From NCBI RefSeq assembly GCF_900129445.1, contig NZ_FQVT01000012.1:1-64000 (forward strand): a DNA stretch of 64,000 nt, in the 5' to 3' direction. Within the stretch, counting starts at the first letter, position 1. Each line of letters begins with the position of its first letter. The translations under genes and the position numbers were made by a program. Below, one piece after another: positions 7,601 to 15,687 of this stretch. Source of the stretch: Salegentibacter echinorum (lineage in GTDB: Bacteria; Bacteroidota; Bacteroidia; Flavobacteriales; Flavobacteriaceae). The notes under the pieces are model-generated. The model was not told the DNA's origin. It searched no databases and saw only the letters and a list, made by a program, of their open reading frames with translations.

Positions 7601-9390
7601 TGATAAAAACAATGATTATGAAAAAATATAAATTTTTAAGGATTTTATTTTTAGCGGCAACAGTTTCGCTAAGCATGGGGTCTTGTAGTGACGATTTCTT
7701 AGACCAACCCGCATTAGGCTCTTTAAGTGAAGATGTAGTGGCCAATAAAATTGGTGTAGAAAAATTATTAATTGGCGCCTATGCAGCTTTAGACGGTCAG
7801 GGGCTTGGAGGAGGAGGTGCCTGGGAATCGGCATCAGATAATTGGGTGTATGGTTCAGTTGCCGGTGGAGTTGCCAGTAAAGGTAGTTTTGGCGGTGACC
7901 AGCCGGCTATAGATCAAATTGTGAAATTTATTTCCAACCCTTCCAATGGTTTTTATAATAGTAAATGGATAGCGGCCTATGAAGGGATTGCTCGCACCAA
8001 TAATGTGTTGAGCCTACTTGCTAATGTAGAGGATATAAGTGAAGAAGAAAGAAGTAATCTTGCTGGGCAGGCCAGGTTTTTGCGAGGACATTATTATTTT
8101 GAATTAAAGAAAATGTTCAATATGGTGCCCTGGGTAGATGAAAACACCGAGGACCCCAAACAGCCAAACGATACCGATATCTGGCCTAATATTGAAGCCG
8201 ATTTTCAATTTGCTTTTGATAATCTTCCGGGAACACAATCAGAATTCGGACGTGCCAATAAATGGGCAGCAGGAGCTTATTTGGGAAAAACATATTTATA
8301 CCAACATAAATTTTCTGAAGCCTCTACTATATTTACACAGGTTATTGAATCTGGTACAAATTCAGCCGGAGAAAAGTATGATCTTGTAGCTCAATTTGAA
8401 GATAATTTTGATGCTGAAACAGAAAATAATGCTGAAACTGTTTTTGATGTACAAATGGTCGCAAATGATGGTACCAGTTCTATTGCAAATTCTAATCAGG
8501 GCGGGATGCTCAATTTTCCCTACAACAGTCCTTTTAGATGTTGTGGGTTTTATCAGCCTACCCAGGATTTAGTGAATTCGTACAAAACAAAATCGGGTAG
8601 CGGCCTTCCATTCCTGGATAACTATAATCAGGATCCTGTAAAAAATGATATGGGCGTGGGTGCAGATGAAGCATTTACTCCTTATACAGGGCCGGTAGAT
8701 CCACGTTTAGATTGGACAGTAGGACGTCGAGGGATTCCATATCACGATTGGGGGAAACATCCCGGTGCAGCCTGGATAAGGGATCAATCTTATGGAGGTC
8801 CTTATGCTCCAAAAAAGAATATTTATTGGCAAGCCACTCAAGACTTGTATAGTGATCAAAGTTCATGGGCGCCAGGTACCGCGATTAATGTGCATATTAT
8901 TCGTTTTGCCGATGTGCTCTTAATGGCTGCTGAAGCCGAAGCACAAACAGGAAACCTGGGTCTGGCCATGGATTATGTTAACCGTGTGCGTGAGAGAGCT
9001 TCAAATCCGCAAGGATTTTTAAAAGCATACATTGATGAGAATAGTCCGCTAACCGGTTTTGATGAGTCTGAAAATGCTGCCAATTATAATATTGGATTAT
9101 ACACTGCTTCAGAATTTTCTTCAAAAGAAAACGCGCTGGAGGCTATTTACTTTGAGCGTAAACTTGAATTAGCCATGGAAGGACATCGCTTTTTTGACCT
9201 GGTACGTTGGGGTATTGCCGAAGAGACCTTAAACGAGTATTTTGAGTATCAGGGAGATATTACTACCGATGTTAGGGGAGGTAAATTTATTTCAGGTAAA
9301 AGCGAATACTACCCTATTCCACAAGCTCAAATAGATCTAAGTTTGAATAGTGCAGGGGAACCTACTTTAACCCAAAATCCCGGATACTAG
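7600..9390 (+). CDS. SusD/RagB glycan-binding lipoprotein
   Basis: Surface-exposed lipoprotein that forms the lid of the SusC channel and captures oligosaccharides. A lipoprotein signal ends in LSMGSC (Cys29; Cys23 if the ATG at 7618 is used), followed by DDFLDQPALG, the usual SusD N-terminus. SusD-like TPR helices occupy about 90-330, and the C-terminal RagB part contains FADVLLMAAEAEAQTG, FERKLELAMEGHRFFDLVRWG and YYPIPQAQID. The length of 596 aa is within the usual range. It overlaps the SusC stop by one base. The locus has no adjacent glycoside hydrolase; oxidoreductases and DUF1080 proteins follow instead, so the ligand is likely a small glycoside or disaccharide (inference). Confidence 0.95.
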   Translation: MIKTMIMKKYKFLRILFLAATVSLSMGSCSDDFLDQPALGSLSEDVVANKIGVEKLLIGAYAALDGQGLGGGGAWESASDNWVYGSVAGGVASKGSFGGDQPAIDQIVKFISNPSNGFYNSKWIAAYEGIARTNNVLSLLANVEDISEEERSNLAGQARFLRGHYYFELKKMFNMVPWVDENTEDPKQPNDTDIWPNIEADFQFAFDNLPGTQSEFGRANKWAAGAYLGKTYLYQHKFSEASTIFTQVIESGTNSAGEKYDLVAQFEDNFDAETENNAETVFDVQMVANDGTSSIANSNQGGMLNFPYNSPFRCCGFYQPTQDLVNSYKTKSGSGLPFLDNYNQDPVKNDMGVGADEAFTPYTGPVDPRLDWTVGRRGIPYHDWGKHPGAAWIRDQSYGGPYAPKKNIYWQATQDLYSDQSSWAPGTAINVHIIRFADVLLMAAEAEAQTGNLGLAMDYVNRVRERASNPQGFLKAYIDENSPLTGFDESENAANYNIGLYTASEFSSKENALEAIYFERKLELAMEGHRFFDLVRWGIAEETLNEYFEYQGDITTDVRGGKFISGKSEYYPIPQAQIDLSLNSAGEPTLTQNPGY

Positions 9391-9419
9391 TTTTATGATC
9401 ATTTAATTAGGAAATTTAG

Positions 9420-9460
9420 CAACAGCCAGTAACAGGGATGTTATTGGTCTGTTGTTTTTT
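9420..9460 (+). terminator. terminator after SusD
   Basis: A long interrupted stem pairs CAACAG (9420-9425) with CTGTTG (9449-9454), CCA with TGG, and TAACA (9430-9434) with TGTTA (9439-9443), and is followed by TTTTTT. It lies 30 bases after the SusD stop, so the SusCD transcript probably ends here and the oxidoreductase genes have their own promoter. Confidence 0.75.
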
Positions 9461-9891
9461 CTAGAAATATCTAACACTTTTTGGATTAAAAACTTCAGCC
9501 TAAACACATTAGAATATAGGATGAAACGCCAAGGTAGCACTGCATAATTTTTCGAGCTTTTCTTCTCTCTTTCGGGTTAGGAAAAAGGAAAAGGCCGAAA
9601 TTTCAAATATTTTACCCCGTTCTAAAGGATGTTGTCGAATTATTCTGTAATAAAGACACCTGTTGGTGCAGTTACACCAACTCAATTTAATTCATTTATT
9701 TCTTCAGGAATTGTATTTTTAACAAAAATCATTATAAGTGACCTAACTTTATGAAAATTTTAGATTTAAGTTTTTAGTTTATTCAATTAATAAGTAAATT
9801 TCGGGAAATTAACACGTAACTATTGTAAAACGCGTGATCTAGACTAATAAACACAACTTAATAATCCATTTTTGAAAACAAGTATTTAATC
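9461..9891. other. gene-free spacer between SusD and oxidoreductase operon
   Basis: AT-rich stretch with no credible gene on either strand. It presumably holds the promoter of the Gfo/Idh/MocA-DUF1080 operon, but no clear TTTG / TAnnTTTG pair was identified. Confidence 0.4.
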
Positions 9892-11238
9892 ATGATGAAA
9901 AAAGACAGACGTTCCTTTATAAAAAATTTAGGAATTGCAGGGGCTACTGCAGCCATACTTCCTTCCACACTTACCGCAGAGACCAAACATGTGAACCTTT
10001 TAAATAGGGGAGAATTATTTGGAGAAGCCAAACCCCTAAAAATCGCCCTAATAGGTGCCGGTGGCATGGGTAGTGCAGATACCAATACAGCACTAAGACA
10101 TAAAAACATAGAGTTGGTTGCCGTTTGTGATTTGTACGACGGTCGCCTGGACGATGCCAGGAATAAATGGGGGAGCGATTTGTTTTTAACCAAAGACTAT
10201 CAGGACGTTCTAAAACGCAGCGATATTGATGCGGTAATTATAGGCACCCCAGATTTTTGGCACAAGAAAATTAGTGTAGATGCCCTAAATGCCGGGAAGC
10301 ACGTATATTGTGAGAAACCTATGGTGCACAGTGTAGATGAAGGCCATGAGATTATTAAAGCCTGGAAGAAATCTGGGAAAATCTATATGGTAGGCAGCCA
10401 GGGGATGTCTTCCCTGGGTAACGAAAAAGCAAAAGAATTATTGGCTGCAGGGGCCATTGGGGAGTTGAACTATGCCGAAGGTTTTTGGGCGAGGAACTCT
10501 GCACTTGGTGCCTGGCAATACCCCATTCCCAACGATGCCTCTACCCAAACGGTAGATTGGAAAGAATACTTATCCATAACCAAAGACCGTCCATTTGATC
10601 CCTTAAGATTCTTTAGATGGCGAAATTATCTGGATTATGGAACAGGAATGGCTGGTGACCTTTTTGTACACCTGTTCTCGAGTCTGCACTTCATCACGAA
10701 TTCAATAGGACCCAACAGAATTTCTTCCACAGGAGGCTTGCGGCATTGGAAAGACGGGCGTGAGGTTCCCGATGTGCAATTAGGAATGTTTGATTACCCG
10801 GAAACCAAAGAGCATCCCGGGTTCAACCTTTCTTTGCGCTGTAATTTTGTAGATGGCACCAGCGGAGGTACTTTTCTAAAACTTGTGGGCAGCAAAGGTT
10901 CTATGGATGTCGCCTGGAATAGTCTAACCCTTAAGCGAAATGCTGGTGGTGAAAGTGATGATCCCTTCTTAGCCGAAAAAGCAAAAGAAGGATCGAGTCG
11001 CGCAGATCGTAAAAAAATGGTGGCACCTTTAGAAACCGTTTACAACGCCCAAAGTGGATACAAAGGAGCTCATTATGATCATTTTGCCAATTTCTTTACC
11101 GCTATTCGAGAGAATGGATCGGTAGCGGAAGATCCTGTTTTTGGGTTCCGGGCGGCAGCACCCGCTTTGCTGTGTAATGAAAGTTATAGAAAGAACGAAT
11201 TTATAGGATGGGATCCAAAGAAAATGAAAAAGGTTTAA
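9892..11238 (+). CDS. Tat-exported Gfo/Idh/MocA oxidoreductase
   Basis: NAD(P)-dependent sugar oxidoreductase predicted to act in the periplasm. The N-terminus KKDRRSFIKNLGIAGA is a twin-arginine signal, so the enzyme would be exported folded with its nucleotide bound. A Rossmann domain follows (about 45-165: IALIGAGGMGS, DAVIIGTPDFWH, and the family motif CEKP at about residue 142). A C-terminal alpha/beta domain (about 175-420) contains the substrate pocket. Members of this family oxidise sugar hydroxyls, including C3 of glycosides. It leads a tight run with a DUF1080 lipoprotein 18 bases downstream. Together they fit oxidation to a 3-keto-glycoside followed by cleavage; the substrate is unknown. 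Confidence 0.9.
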   Translation: MMKKDRRSFIKNLGIAGATAAILPSTLTAETKHVNLLNRGELFGEAKPLKIALIGAGGMGSADTNTALRHKNIELVAVCDLYDGRLDDARNKWGSDLFLTKDYQDVLKRSDIDAVIIGTPDFWHKKISVDALNAGKHVYCEKPMVHSVDEGHEIIKAWKKSGKIYMVGSQGMSSLGNEKAKELLAAGAIGELNYAEGFWARNSALGAWQYPIPNDASTQTVDWKEYLSITKDRPFDPLRFFRWRNYLDYGTGMAGDLFVHLFSSLHFITNSIGPNRISSTGGLRHWKDGREVPDVQLGMFDYPETKEHPGFNLSLRCNFVDGTSGGTFLKLVGSKGSMDVAWNSLTLKRNAGGESDDPFLAEKAKEGSSRADRKKMVAPLETVYNAQSGYKGAHYDHFANFFTAIRENGSVAEDPVFGFRAAAPALLCNESYRKNEFIGWDPKKMKKV

Positions 11239-11256
11239 ATTTTTTAAAAACTAAAA

Positions 11257-12072
11257 ATGAAAAAAACACTAATCTGCTTGCTATTGGCAGTTTCTACAAT
11301 AGCCTGTAAGAATTCGAATGACAAGAAGGAACAAACGGAAGAAAATAATCTAAGCCAGGAGAATAGTGCTGATGCTGCAGAAAATGAGGAAGAATGGCAG
11401 TATTTGTTCGACGGAAGCAGCCTTGACGGCTGGCGCGGTTATGGCGAAGAGGAAATGCCACCGGGTTGGGTAATAGAAGGTGATGAATTAACCTATAAGA
11501 CTGAACTTGGTAAAGAGGAAGATTACCAGGGCGGTCGCGATATTATTTATGGGGCTGAAGAGTTTGATAATTTTGAATTGTATTTGGAGTGGAAACTTCC
11601 CAAAGGCGGTAACAGCGGTATTTTTTACCACGTCAAAGAAGGTTATGCCAATCCGTCTAAAGTAGCTCCGGAATACCAGCTCATTGATGATGAAAATTAC
11701 GAGAACATCCATGATCTTACCGGCTATAACAAAAGCCTTGGTCATACCGAGAATCTTTCCGAATTAAAGCCATTGAACAGAACAGCGGCAGATTATTCTA
11801 TGTATGCGCCCAATGAGGAGAAGAAAAACTTAAATCCGGTAGGCGAGTGGAATACCAGTAAAATTGTGTACACCCCAGAGAAAGTAGAACACTGGCTCAA
11901 TGGAGAAAAGGTAGTTTCTTTTAACCCCCAATCTGAAGATTGGAAAAAGAAAAAGAACTCCGGCAAATGGAAAGGGAGCCCAGATTACGCTAAATTTAAG
12001 AGCGGGTACATTGGCCTGCAGGATCACGCCAGTCCTATTTGGTTTAGAAATATAAAAATTAAGAAACTATAA
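11257..12072 (+). CDS. DUF1080 / 3-keto-disaccharide hydrolase lipoprotein
   Basis: Predicted periplasmic or surface lipoprotein with a concanavalin-like DUF1080 domain, a Pfam family now named 3-keto-disaccharide hydrolase. The lipobox is STIAC (Cys17), followed by an acidic linker to about residue 45. Family motifs are YLFDGSSLDGWRG, GGNSGIFYHV, APEYQLIDDE, GEWNTSKI, HWLNGEKV and the terminal GYIGLQDHASPIWFRNIKI. At 271 aa it belongs to the longer subtype with a central insertion. Its place directly after a Tat-exported dehydrogenase supports cleavage of oxidised glycosides. Hydrolase versus lyase (eliminating) chemistry cannot be decided from the sequence. Confidence 0.88.
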   Translation: MKKTLICLLLAVSTIACKNSNDKKEQTEENNLSQENSADAAENEEEWQYLFDGSSLDGWRGYGEEEMPPGWVIEGDELTYKTELGKEEDYQGGRDIIYGAEEFDNFELYLEWKLPKGGNSGIFYHVKEGYANPSKVAPEYQLIDDENYENIHDLTGYNKSLGHTENLSELKPLNRTAADYSMYAPNEEKKNLNPVGEWNTSKIVYTPEKVEHWLNGEKVVSFNPQSEDWKKKKNSGKWKGSPDYAKFKSGYIGLQDHASPIWFRNIKIKKL

Positions 12073-12074
12073 AC

Positions 12075-12111
12075 TTATCCGCCCAGTTATTATTTGGGCG
12101 GATAAAATTTT
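12075..12111 (+). terminator. strong intergenic hairpin between two DUF1080 genes
   Basis: Perfect 11-bp stem TTATCCGCCCA / TGGGCGGATAA with a 9-base loop, starting two bases after a stop codon and followed by AATTTT. The T-tract is weak, so it may be an attenuator or a 3'-end stabiliser within the operon as well as a terminator. Confidence 0.5.
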
Positions 12112-12127
12112 AAAGAAGAAGACAAAA

Positions 12128-12721
12128 ATGAAAAAACTTAGTTTGATTGCCATTGTATTGAGTATTGCCTTTACCGGTTGCCAATCTGGAAAAAAGCTTT
12201 TTAACGGAAAAAACCTTGACGGATGGACCATTCATGGTACCGAGAAATGGTATGTTGAAGATGGATTGTTAATCTCTGAAAGCGGTCCCGATGCAAAGTA
12301 TGGGTACCTGGCTACCGAAGATAATTATAAGAATTTTGAACTCAGTTTAGAATTTAAACAGGAGGCCGATGGCAACTCTGGGGTGTTTATACGTTCTGAA
12401 ATTGACGGTACAAAGATTGCTGGTTGGCAAGTAGAAGTAGCCCCGCCAAATCTGCATACCGGGGGGATTTATGAATCTTATGGCCGCGGTTGGCTTATTA
12501 AACCTGCTCCCGAAAAAGAAGATGTACTTAAGTATGGAGCGTGGAATACATTGAAGATAAAAGTGCAGGGCGACCAGGTAACCAGCTGGTTAAACGGCGT
12601 GGAGATGGTTGATTTTTCCGATGAAAAAATTGGTGCTGCCAATGGTAAAATCGCCCTGCAAATACACGATGGCGGTGGTATTAAAGTTTATTGGAGAAAT
12701 ATTAAGCTGAAAGAACTTTAA
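12128..12721 (+). CDS. DUF1080 / 3-keto-disaccharide hydrolase lipoprotein (short form)
   Basis: A compact member of the same family as its neighbours: lipobox FTGC (Cys18), then essentially only the DUF1080 beta-sandwich. Visible motifs are KLFNGKNLDGWTIHG, DGNSGVFIRSEI, GWQVEVAPP, YGAWNTLKIKV, SWLNGVEMVDF and the C-terminal VYWRNIKLKEL. At 197 aa it lacks the linker and insertion of the 271-aa and 277-aa paralogues, so it may act on a different linkage or on smaller substrates (inference). It is separated from the preceding gene only by a hairpin, so it is probably in the same transcription unit. Confidence 0.85.
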   Translation: MKKLSLIAIVLSIAFTGCQSGKKLFNGKNLDGWTIHGTEKWYVEDGLLISESGPDAKYGYLATEDNYKNFELSLEFKQEADGNSGVFIRSEIDGTKIAGWQVEVAPPNLHTGGIYESYGRGWLIKPAPEKEDVLKYGAWNTLKIKVQGDQVTSWLNGVEMVDFSDEKIGAANGKIALQIHDGGGIKVYWRNIKLKEL

Positions 12722-13135
12722 AAGACTAAAACTGTTAAAATAATTAGTATTACTAACTTACTGGACTCTTATGCAAATTGAAGAAGGGGCTAATTGATTT
12801 TTTAGTTTGCTGAAAAATCTGTTGTAGAAGTGATACTTTAAATTATCAATTTGGTTTTATAGCTTAGGAAGAAATTCTACTTATATTTAAAAATAAAATC
12901 TGTGTTAGAGAGAACTGCACAGAGATGTTGACACAATTGAAAACACTAATATGAACTCATTTAGACGTTGCAACAAAATCAAGAGTTTACTGTTCATTTA
13001 AAGGTTCTTTTTGACTGGCATAGTTGCGCTATGGAAGGAGAAAAAAGATAAAAAATAGATGTAAAAGAGGGATTTTAGCCAATAGAGAAAATTTAAATGA
13101 GTTCTATAACTGCAACCAATATTAAAAACGGTATT
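12722..13135. other. gene-free spacer with a decayed dispersed repeat
   Basis: No gene is seen. The segment 13026-13080 (GCTATGGAAGGAGAAAA...) closely resembles 29033-29094, so it appears to be one copy of a decayed intergenic repeat. The rest is AT-rich and probably includes the promoter of the next oxidoreductase. Confidence 0.45.
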
Positions 13136-14614
13136 ATGAAGAAAAATAAGAATAAAAATAACGGATTGTCCCGTCGAAAATTTATTACTAATACTGCCGC
13201 TGTGGCTGCGGGAATTTCAATAGTGCCTCGTCATGTTTTAGGAGGTGTTGGTTTTACAGCTCCCAGTGACACACTTAACATTGCCGGGATTGGTGTAGGT
13301 GGCATGGGAAGGTCTAATCTCAAGGCTATGAACAGCGAGAGAATTGTTGCACTTTGTGATGTAGATTGGCGATATGCCCAAAAGACCTTTACCGATTATC
13401 CCGATGCTAAAAAGTTTAAGGATTATCGTGTGATGTTCGATAAAATGGGAGATGATATTGATGCGGTAGTTATTGCAACCCCAGATCATACCCATGCAAT
13501 TTCTGCGGGAGAAAGTATGACCCGTGGGAAACACGTGTACCTTCAAAAGCCCTTGACACATTCTATTTATGAATCCAGGTATCTCACAAAATTGGCTGAA
13601 GAGACTGGGGTAGCCACACAAATGGGGAACCAGGGACATTCCGGGGATGGAACCAGGTTGTTTGCTGAATGGATTCAGAACGGTGAAATTGGAGATCCTC
13701 TAGAAGCCCATTGCTGGACCAATAGACCTATCTGGCCACAAGGTCTTGAGAGACCGGAAAATAAACCTGAAGTTCCAGATACTCTAGATTGGGACCTATT
13801 CCTGGGCCCTGCGAAATATAGACCATATAATCCCGCCTACACTCCGTGGAACTGGCGTGCCTGGTGGGACTTTGGAACCGGAGCTTTAGGAGATATGGGT
13901 TGCCATATTATAGACCCCATATATTTTGCGTTAAATTTAGGACATCCTACCGGTTTTGAAGGAAGCTCTTCCCAGGTGAATACCGAGAGCGCTCCTATCT
14001 CAGAAAAAGTCTCTTATTATTTCCCGGAGAATAAAAAACTGGGAAAAGTTAAATTTGATCCTATAAAAATGACCTGGTATGATGGAGGTTTGCTTCCAGA
14101 TCGCCCCGAAGGTATAAAACCAGGGAAAATTATGGGTGATGGAGGTGGAGGCTCCATGGTAGTGGGGACTAAAGGTACTATCATTTGTAGTACTTATGGT
14201 CGTGATCCTTATATAATTGGCCGTGAGGACAATCCGCCAAAGACAGAGAAAATCTATCCACGTGTGGAAACCAGTCATGAGATGGATTGGGTTCGCGCTT
14301 GTAAAGAACCTAAGAACAGTAGAAAAGAAGCTAGTGCTCACTTTGGATATTCAGGGCCTTTTAACGAGGTTGTGGTTATGGGGAACCTGGCTGTACGTCT
14401 TCAGGATTTAAAGAAGCGGTTAGATTGGGATTCAGAAAAAATGGAAATTACCAATATTGGGGCGAATGAAGAAATTAAAGTAGTTACATCAGACAGCTTT
14501 ACGGTAGTAAACGGAGATCCAAAGTTTGATACCCAATTTGAAACTATGAATGCTAAAAATGCTGCAGAAGAATATATTAAACATACCTACAGGGACGGTT
14601 GGGAATTATCCTGA
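13136..14614 (+). CDS. Tat-exported Gfo/Idh/MocA oxidoreductase (QKP variant)
   Basis: Second exported sugar oxidoreductase. The ATG at 13136 is preferred because it places the Tat motif (SRRKFI, then a hydrophobic TAAVAAGISIV) near the N-terminus; an ATG 39 bases upstream is possible. The Rossmann fold shows IGVGGMGRSN and DAVVIATPDHTH. The family's usual EKP lysine motif reads QKP here (VYLQKPLTHS), with the lysine kept and the glutamate replaced. The C-terminal domain includes WNWRAWWDFGTGALGDMGCH, characteristic of the large (about 440-500 aa) Bacteroidota/Planctomycetota branch. The next gene, 36 bases on, is another DUF1080 lipoprotein, repeating the dehydrogenase-plus-DUF1080 module. 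Confidence 0.9.
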   Translation: MKKNKNKNNGLSRRKFITNTAAVAAGISIVPRHVLGGVGFTAPSDTLNIAGIGVGGMGRSNLKAMNSERIVALCDVDWRYAQKTFTDYPDAKKFKDYRVMFDKMGDDIDAVVIATPDHTHAISAGESMTRGKHVYLQKPLTHSIYESRYLTKLAEETGVATQMGNQGHSGDGTRLFAEWIQNGEIGDPLEAHCWTNRPIWPQGLERPENKPEVPDTLDWDLFLGPAKYRPYNPAYTPWNWRAWWDFGTGALGDMGCHIIDPIYFALNLGHPTGFEGSSSQVNTESAPISEKVSYYFPENKKLGKVKFDPIKMTWYDGGLLPDRPEGIKPGKIMGDGGGGSMVVGTKGTIICSTYGRDPYIIGREDNPPKTEKIYPRVETSHEMDWVRACKEPKNSRKEASAHFGYSGPFNEVVVMGNLAVRLQDLKKRLDWDSEKMEITNIGANEEIKVVTSDSFTVVNGDPKFDTQFETMNAKNAAEEYIKHTYRDGWELS

Positions 14615-14650
14615 TCGAGTAAGATTTTAAAAGCAGATTAAATTATAAAT

Positions 14651-15484
14651 ATGAAAAAAGTACTTATGAAAACCTTCAGTAAAACTATTATGATGCCGTT
14701 AGTTCTCGTTTTATTTTTCAGCCTTAATAGCTGCGGTGAAAATAAAAAGAAAGCTAATGAAGATAACCAGGAAGAGAGTAAAGAGATGAAAGAAGCAAGC
14801 ACAACTTCGGCTAACAACGAGCTTTCAGAAAAAGAAAAAGAAGATGGTTGGAAACTTCTTTTTGACGGGGAATCTACAGACGGCTGGCGTGGTTACGGCA
14901 AAGATGATTTTCCAGACCGCGGTTGGGTTGTAGAAAATGGTACCCTTAAGCTTAATGGCTCTGGAGCCGGGGAAGCGGGTGGAGCCGGCGATATTATTTA
15001 TGATGGGCAATTTAAAGATTTTGAACTTAGCCTGGAATGGAAGATTTCAGAAGGAGGTAATAGTGGTATTTTGTATTTGGCCCAGGAGATCGAAGGTCAG
15101 CCAATATGGAAATCTGCTCCTGAAATGCAAATTTTGGACAATGAAAAACATCCCGATGCTAAATTAGGCAAAGACGGAAACCGAAAAGCCGGTTCTCTGT
15201 ATGACTTGATTCCCGCCGATCCTCAAAATGCTAAACCAGCCGGAGAATGGAATACCGTTTCCATTATGGTGTATCGAGGTACCGTAGTTCACAGTATGAA
15301 TGGTGAAAATGTTGTGGAATACCATTTATGGACAGATGATTGGAAGAACATGATCGCCGAAAGTAAGTTCGCTGGTTGGGAAGATTTTATAAATGCCGGG
15401 GGCGAAGATCACAAAGGCTATATAGGACTTCAGGATCACGGAGATGATGTTTGGTTTCGGAATATAAAAATTAAAGAGTTGTAG
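14651..15484 (+). CDS. DUF1080 / 3-keto-disaccharide hydrolase lipoprotein
   Basis: Third DUF1080 protein of the locus. A lipoprotein signal ends in LNSC (about Cys28), followed by a charged Lys/Glu linker (about 29-65) and the catalytic beta-sandwich: LLFDGESTDGWRGYG, GGNSGILYLAQE, SAPEMQILDNEKH, AGEWNTVSIMV, HSMNGENVVEY and GYIGLQDHGDDVWFRNIKI. It is closest in layout to the 271-aa paralogue upstream, including the same terminal motif, which suggests duplication of a dehydrogenase-DUF1080 pair. Expected location is periplasm or outer membrane. The exact substrate and cleavage chemistry are not visible. Confidence 0.88.
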   Translation: MKKVLMKTFSKTIMMPLVLVLFFSLNSCGENKKKANEDNQEESKEMKEASTTSANNELSEKEKEDGWKLLFDGESTDGWRGYGKDDFPDRGWVVENGTLKLNGSGAGEAGGAGDIIYDGQFKDFELSLEWKISEGGNSGILYLAQEIEGQPIWKSAPEMQILDNEKHPDAKLGKDGNRKAGSLYDLIPADPQNAKPAGEWNTVSIMVYRGTVVHSMNGENVVEYHLWTDDWKNMIAESKFAGWEDFINAGGEDHKGYIGLQDHGDDVWFRNIKIKEL

Positions 15485-15485
15485 T

Positions 15486-15551
15486 TAGCTTTTAGACCGG
15501 AGACAAATTAATTTCAGATTTCCTGTCTAAAACAGCTAAAAGAGATTTTTT
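15486..15551 (+). terminator. possible terminator after third DUF1080 gene
   Basis: Starting just after the stop codon, TAGCTTTTAGAC is followed by GTCTAAAA (15524-15531) and CTAAAAG (15536-15542), giving two competing stems, and then by TTTTTT. The alternative pairings make this weaker than a simple hairpin. Confidence 0.35.
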
Positions 15552-15595
15552 CGGAAGCATACCTCGCACCTTTGTGACGAGGTTGTTGATTTCTA
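15543..15595. repeat. dispersed repeat, partial copy C
   Basis: GAAGCATACCTCG ... GAGGTTGTTGATTT matches the right half of the copy at 36796-36905 and, more loosely, the copy at 39491-39596. It is intergenic in each case. Confidence 0.55.
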
Positions 15596-15608
15596 ACTTC
15601 AAAAACAC

Positions 15609-15669
15609 AAAACTGTTTTCAAATACCTTTTAAATGTATTATTTAGAGTGTGTGTTTGAAAACAGTTTT
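15609..15669. repeat. 15-bp perfect inverted repeat before TIM-barrel gene
   Basis: AAAACTGTTTTCAAA (15609-15623) pairs with TTTGAAAACAGTTTT (15655-15669) across a 31-base AT-rich loop, ending 18 bases before the next start codon. It could be a terminator for the previous gene, a leader structure for the next one, or the remnant ends of a small mobile element. Confidence 0.55.
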
Positions 15670-15687
15670 ATTTAACCCAACTATTTT

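Noticed and set aside
9858-10193. 111-residue frame opposite the first oxidoreductase
   Set aside because: Fully antisense to a clear Tat signal and Rossmann domain; no independent support.
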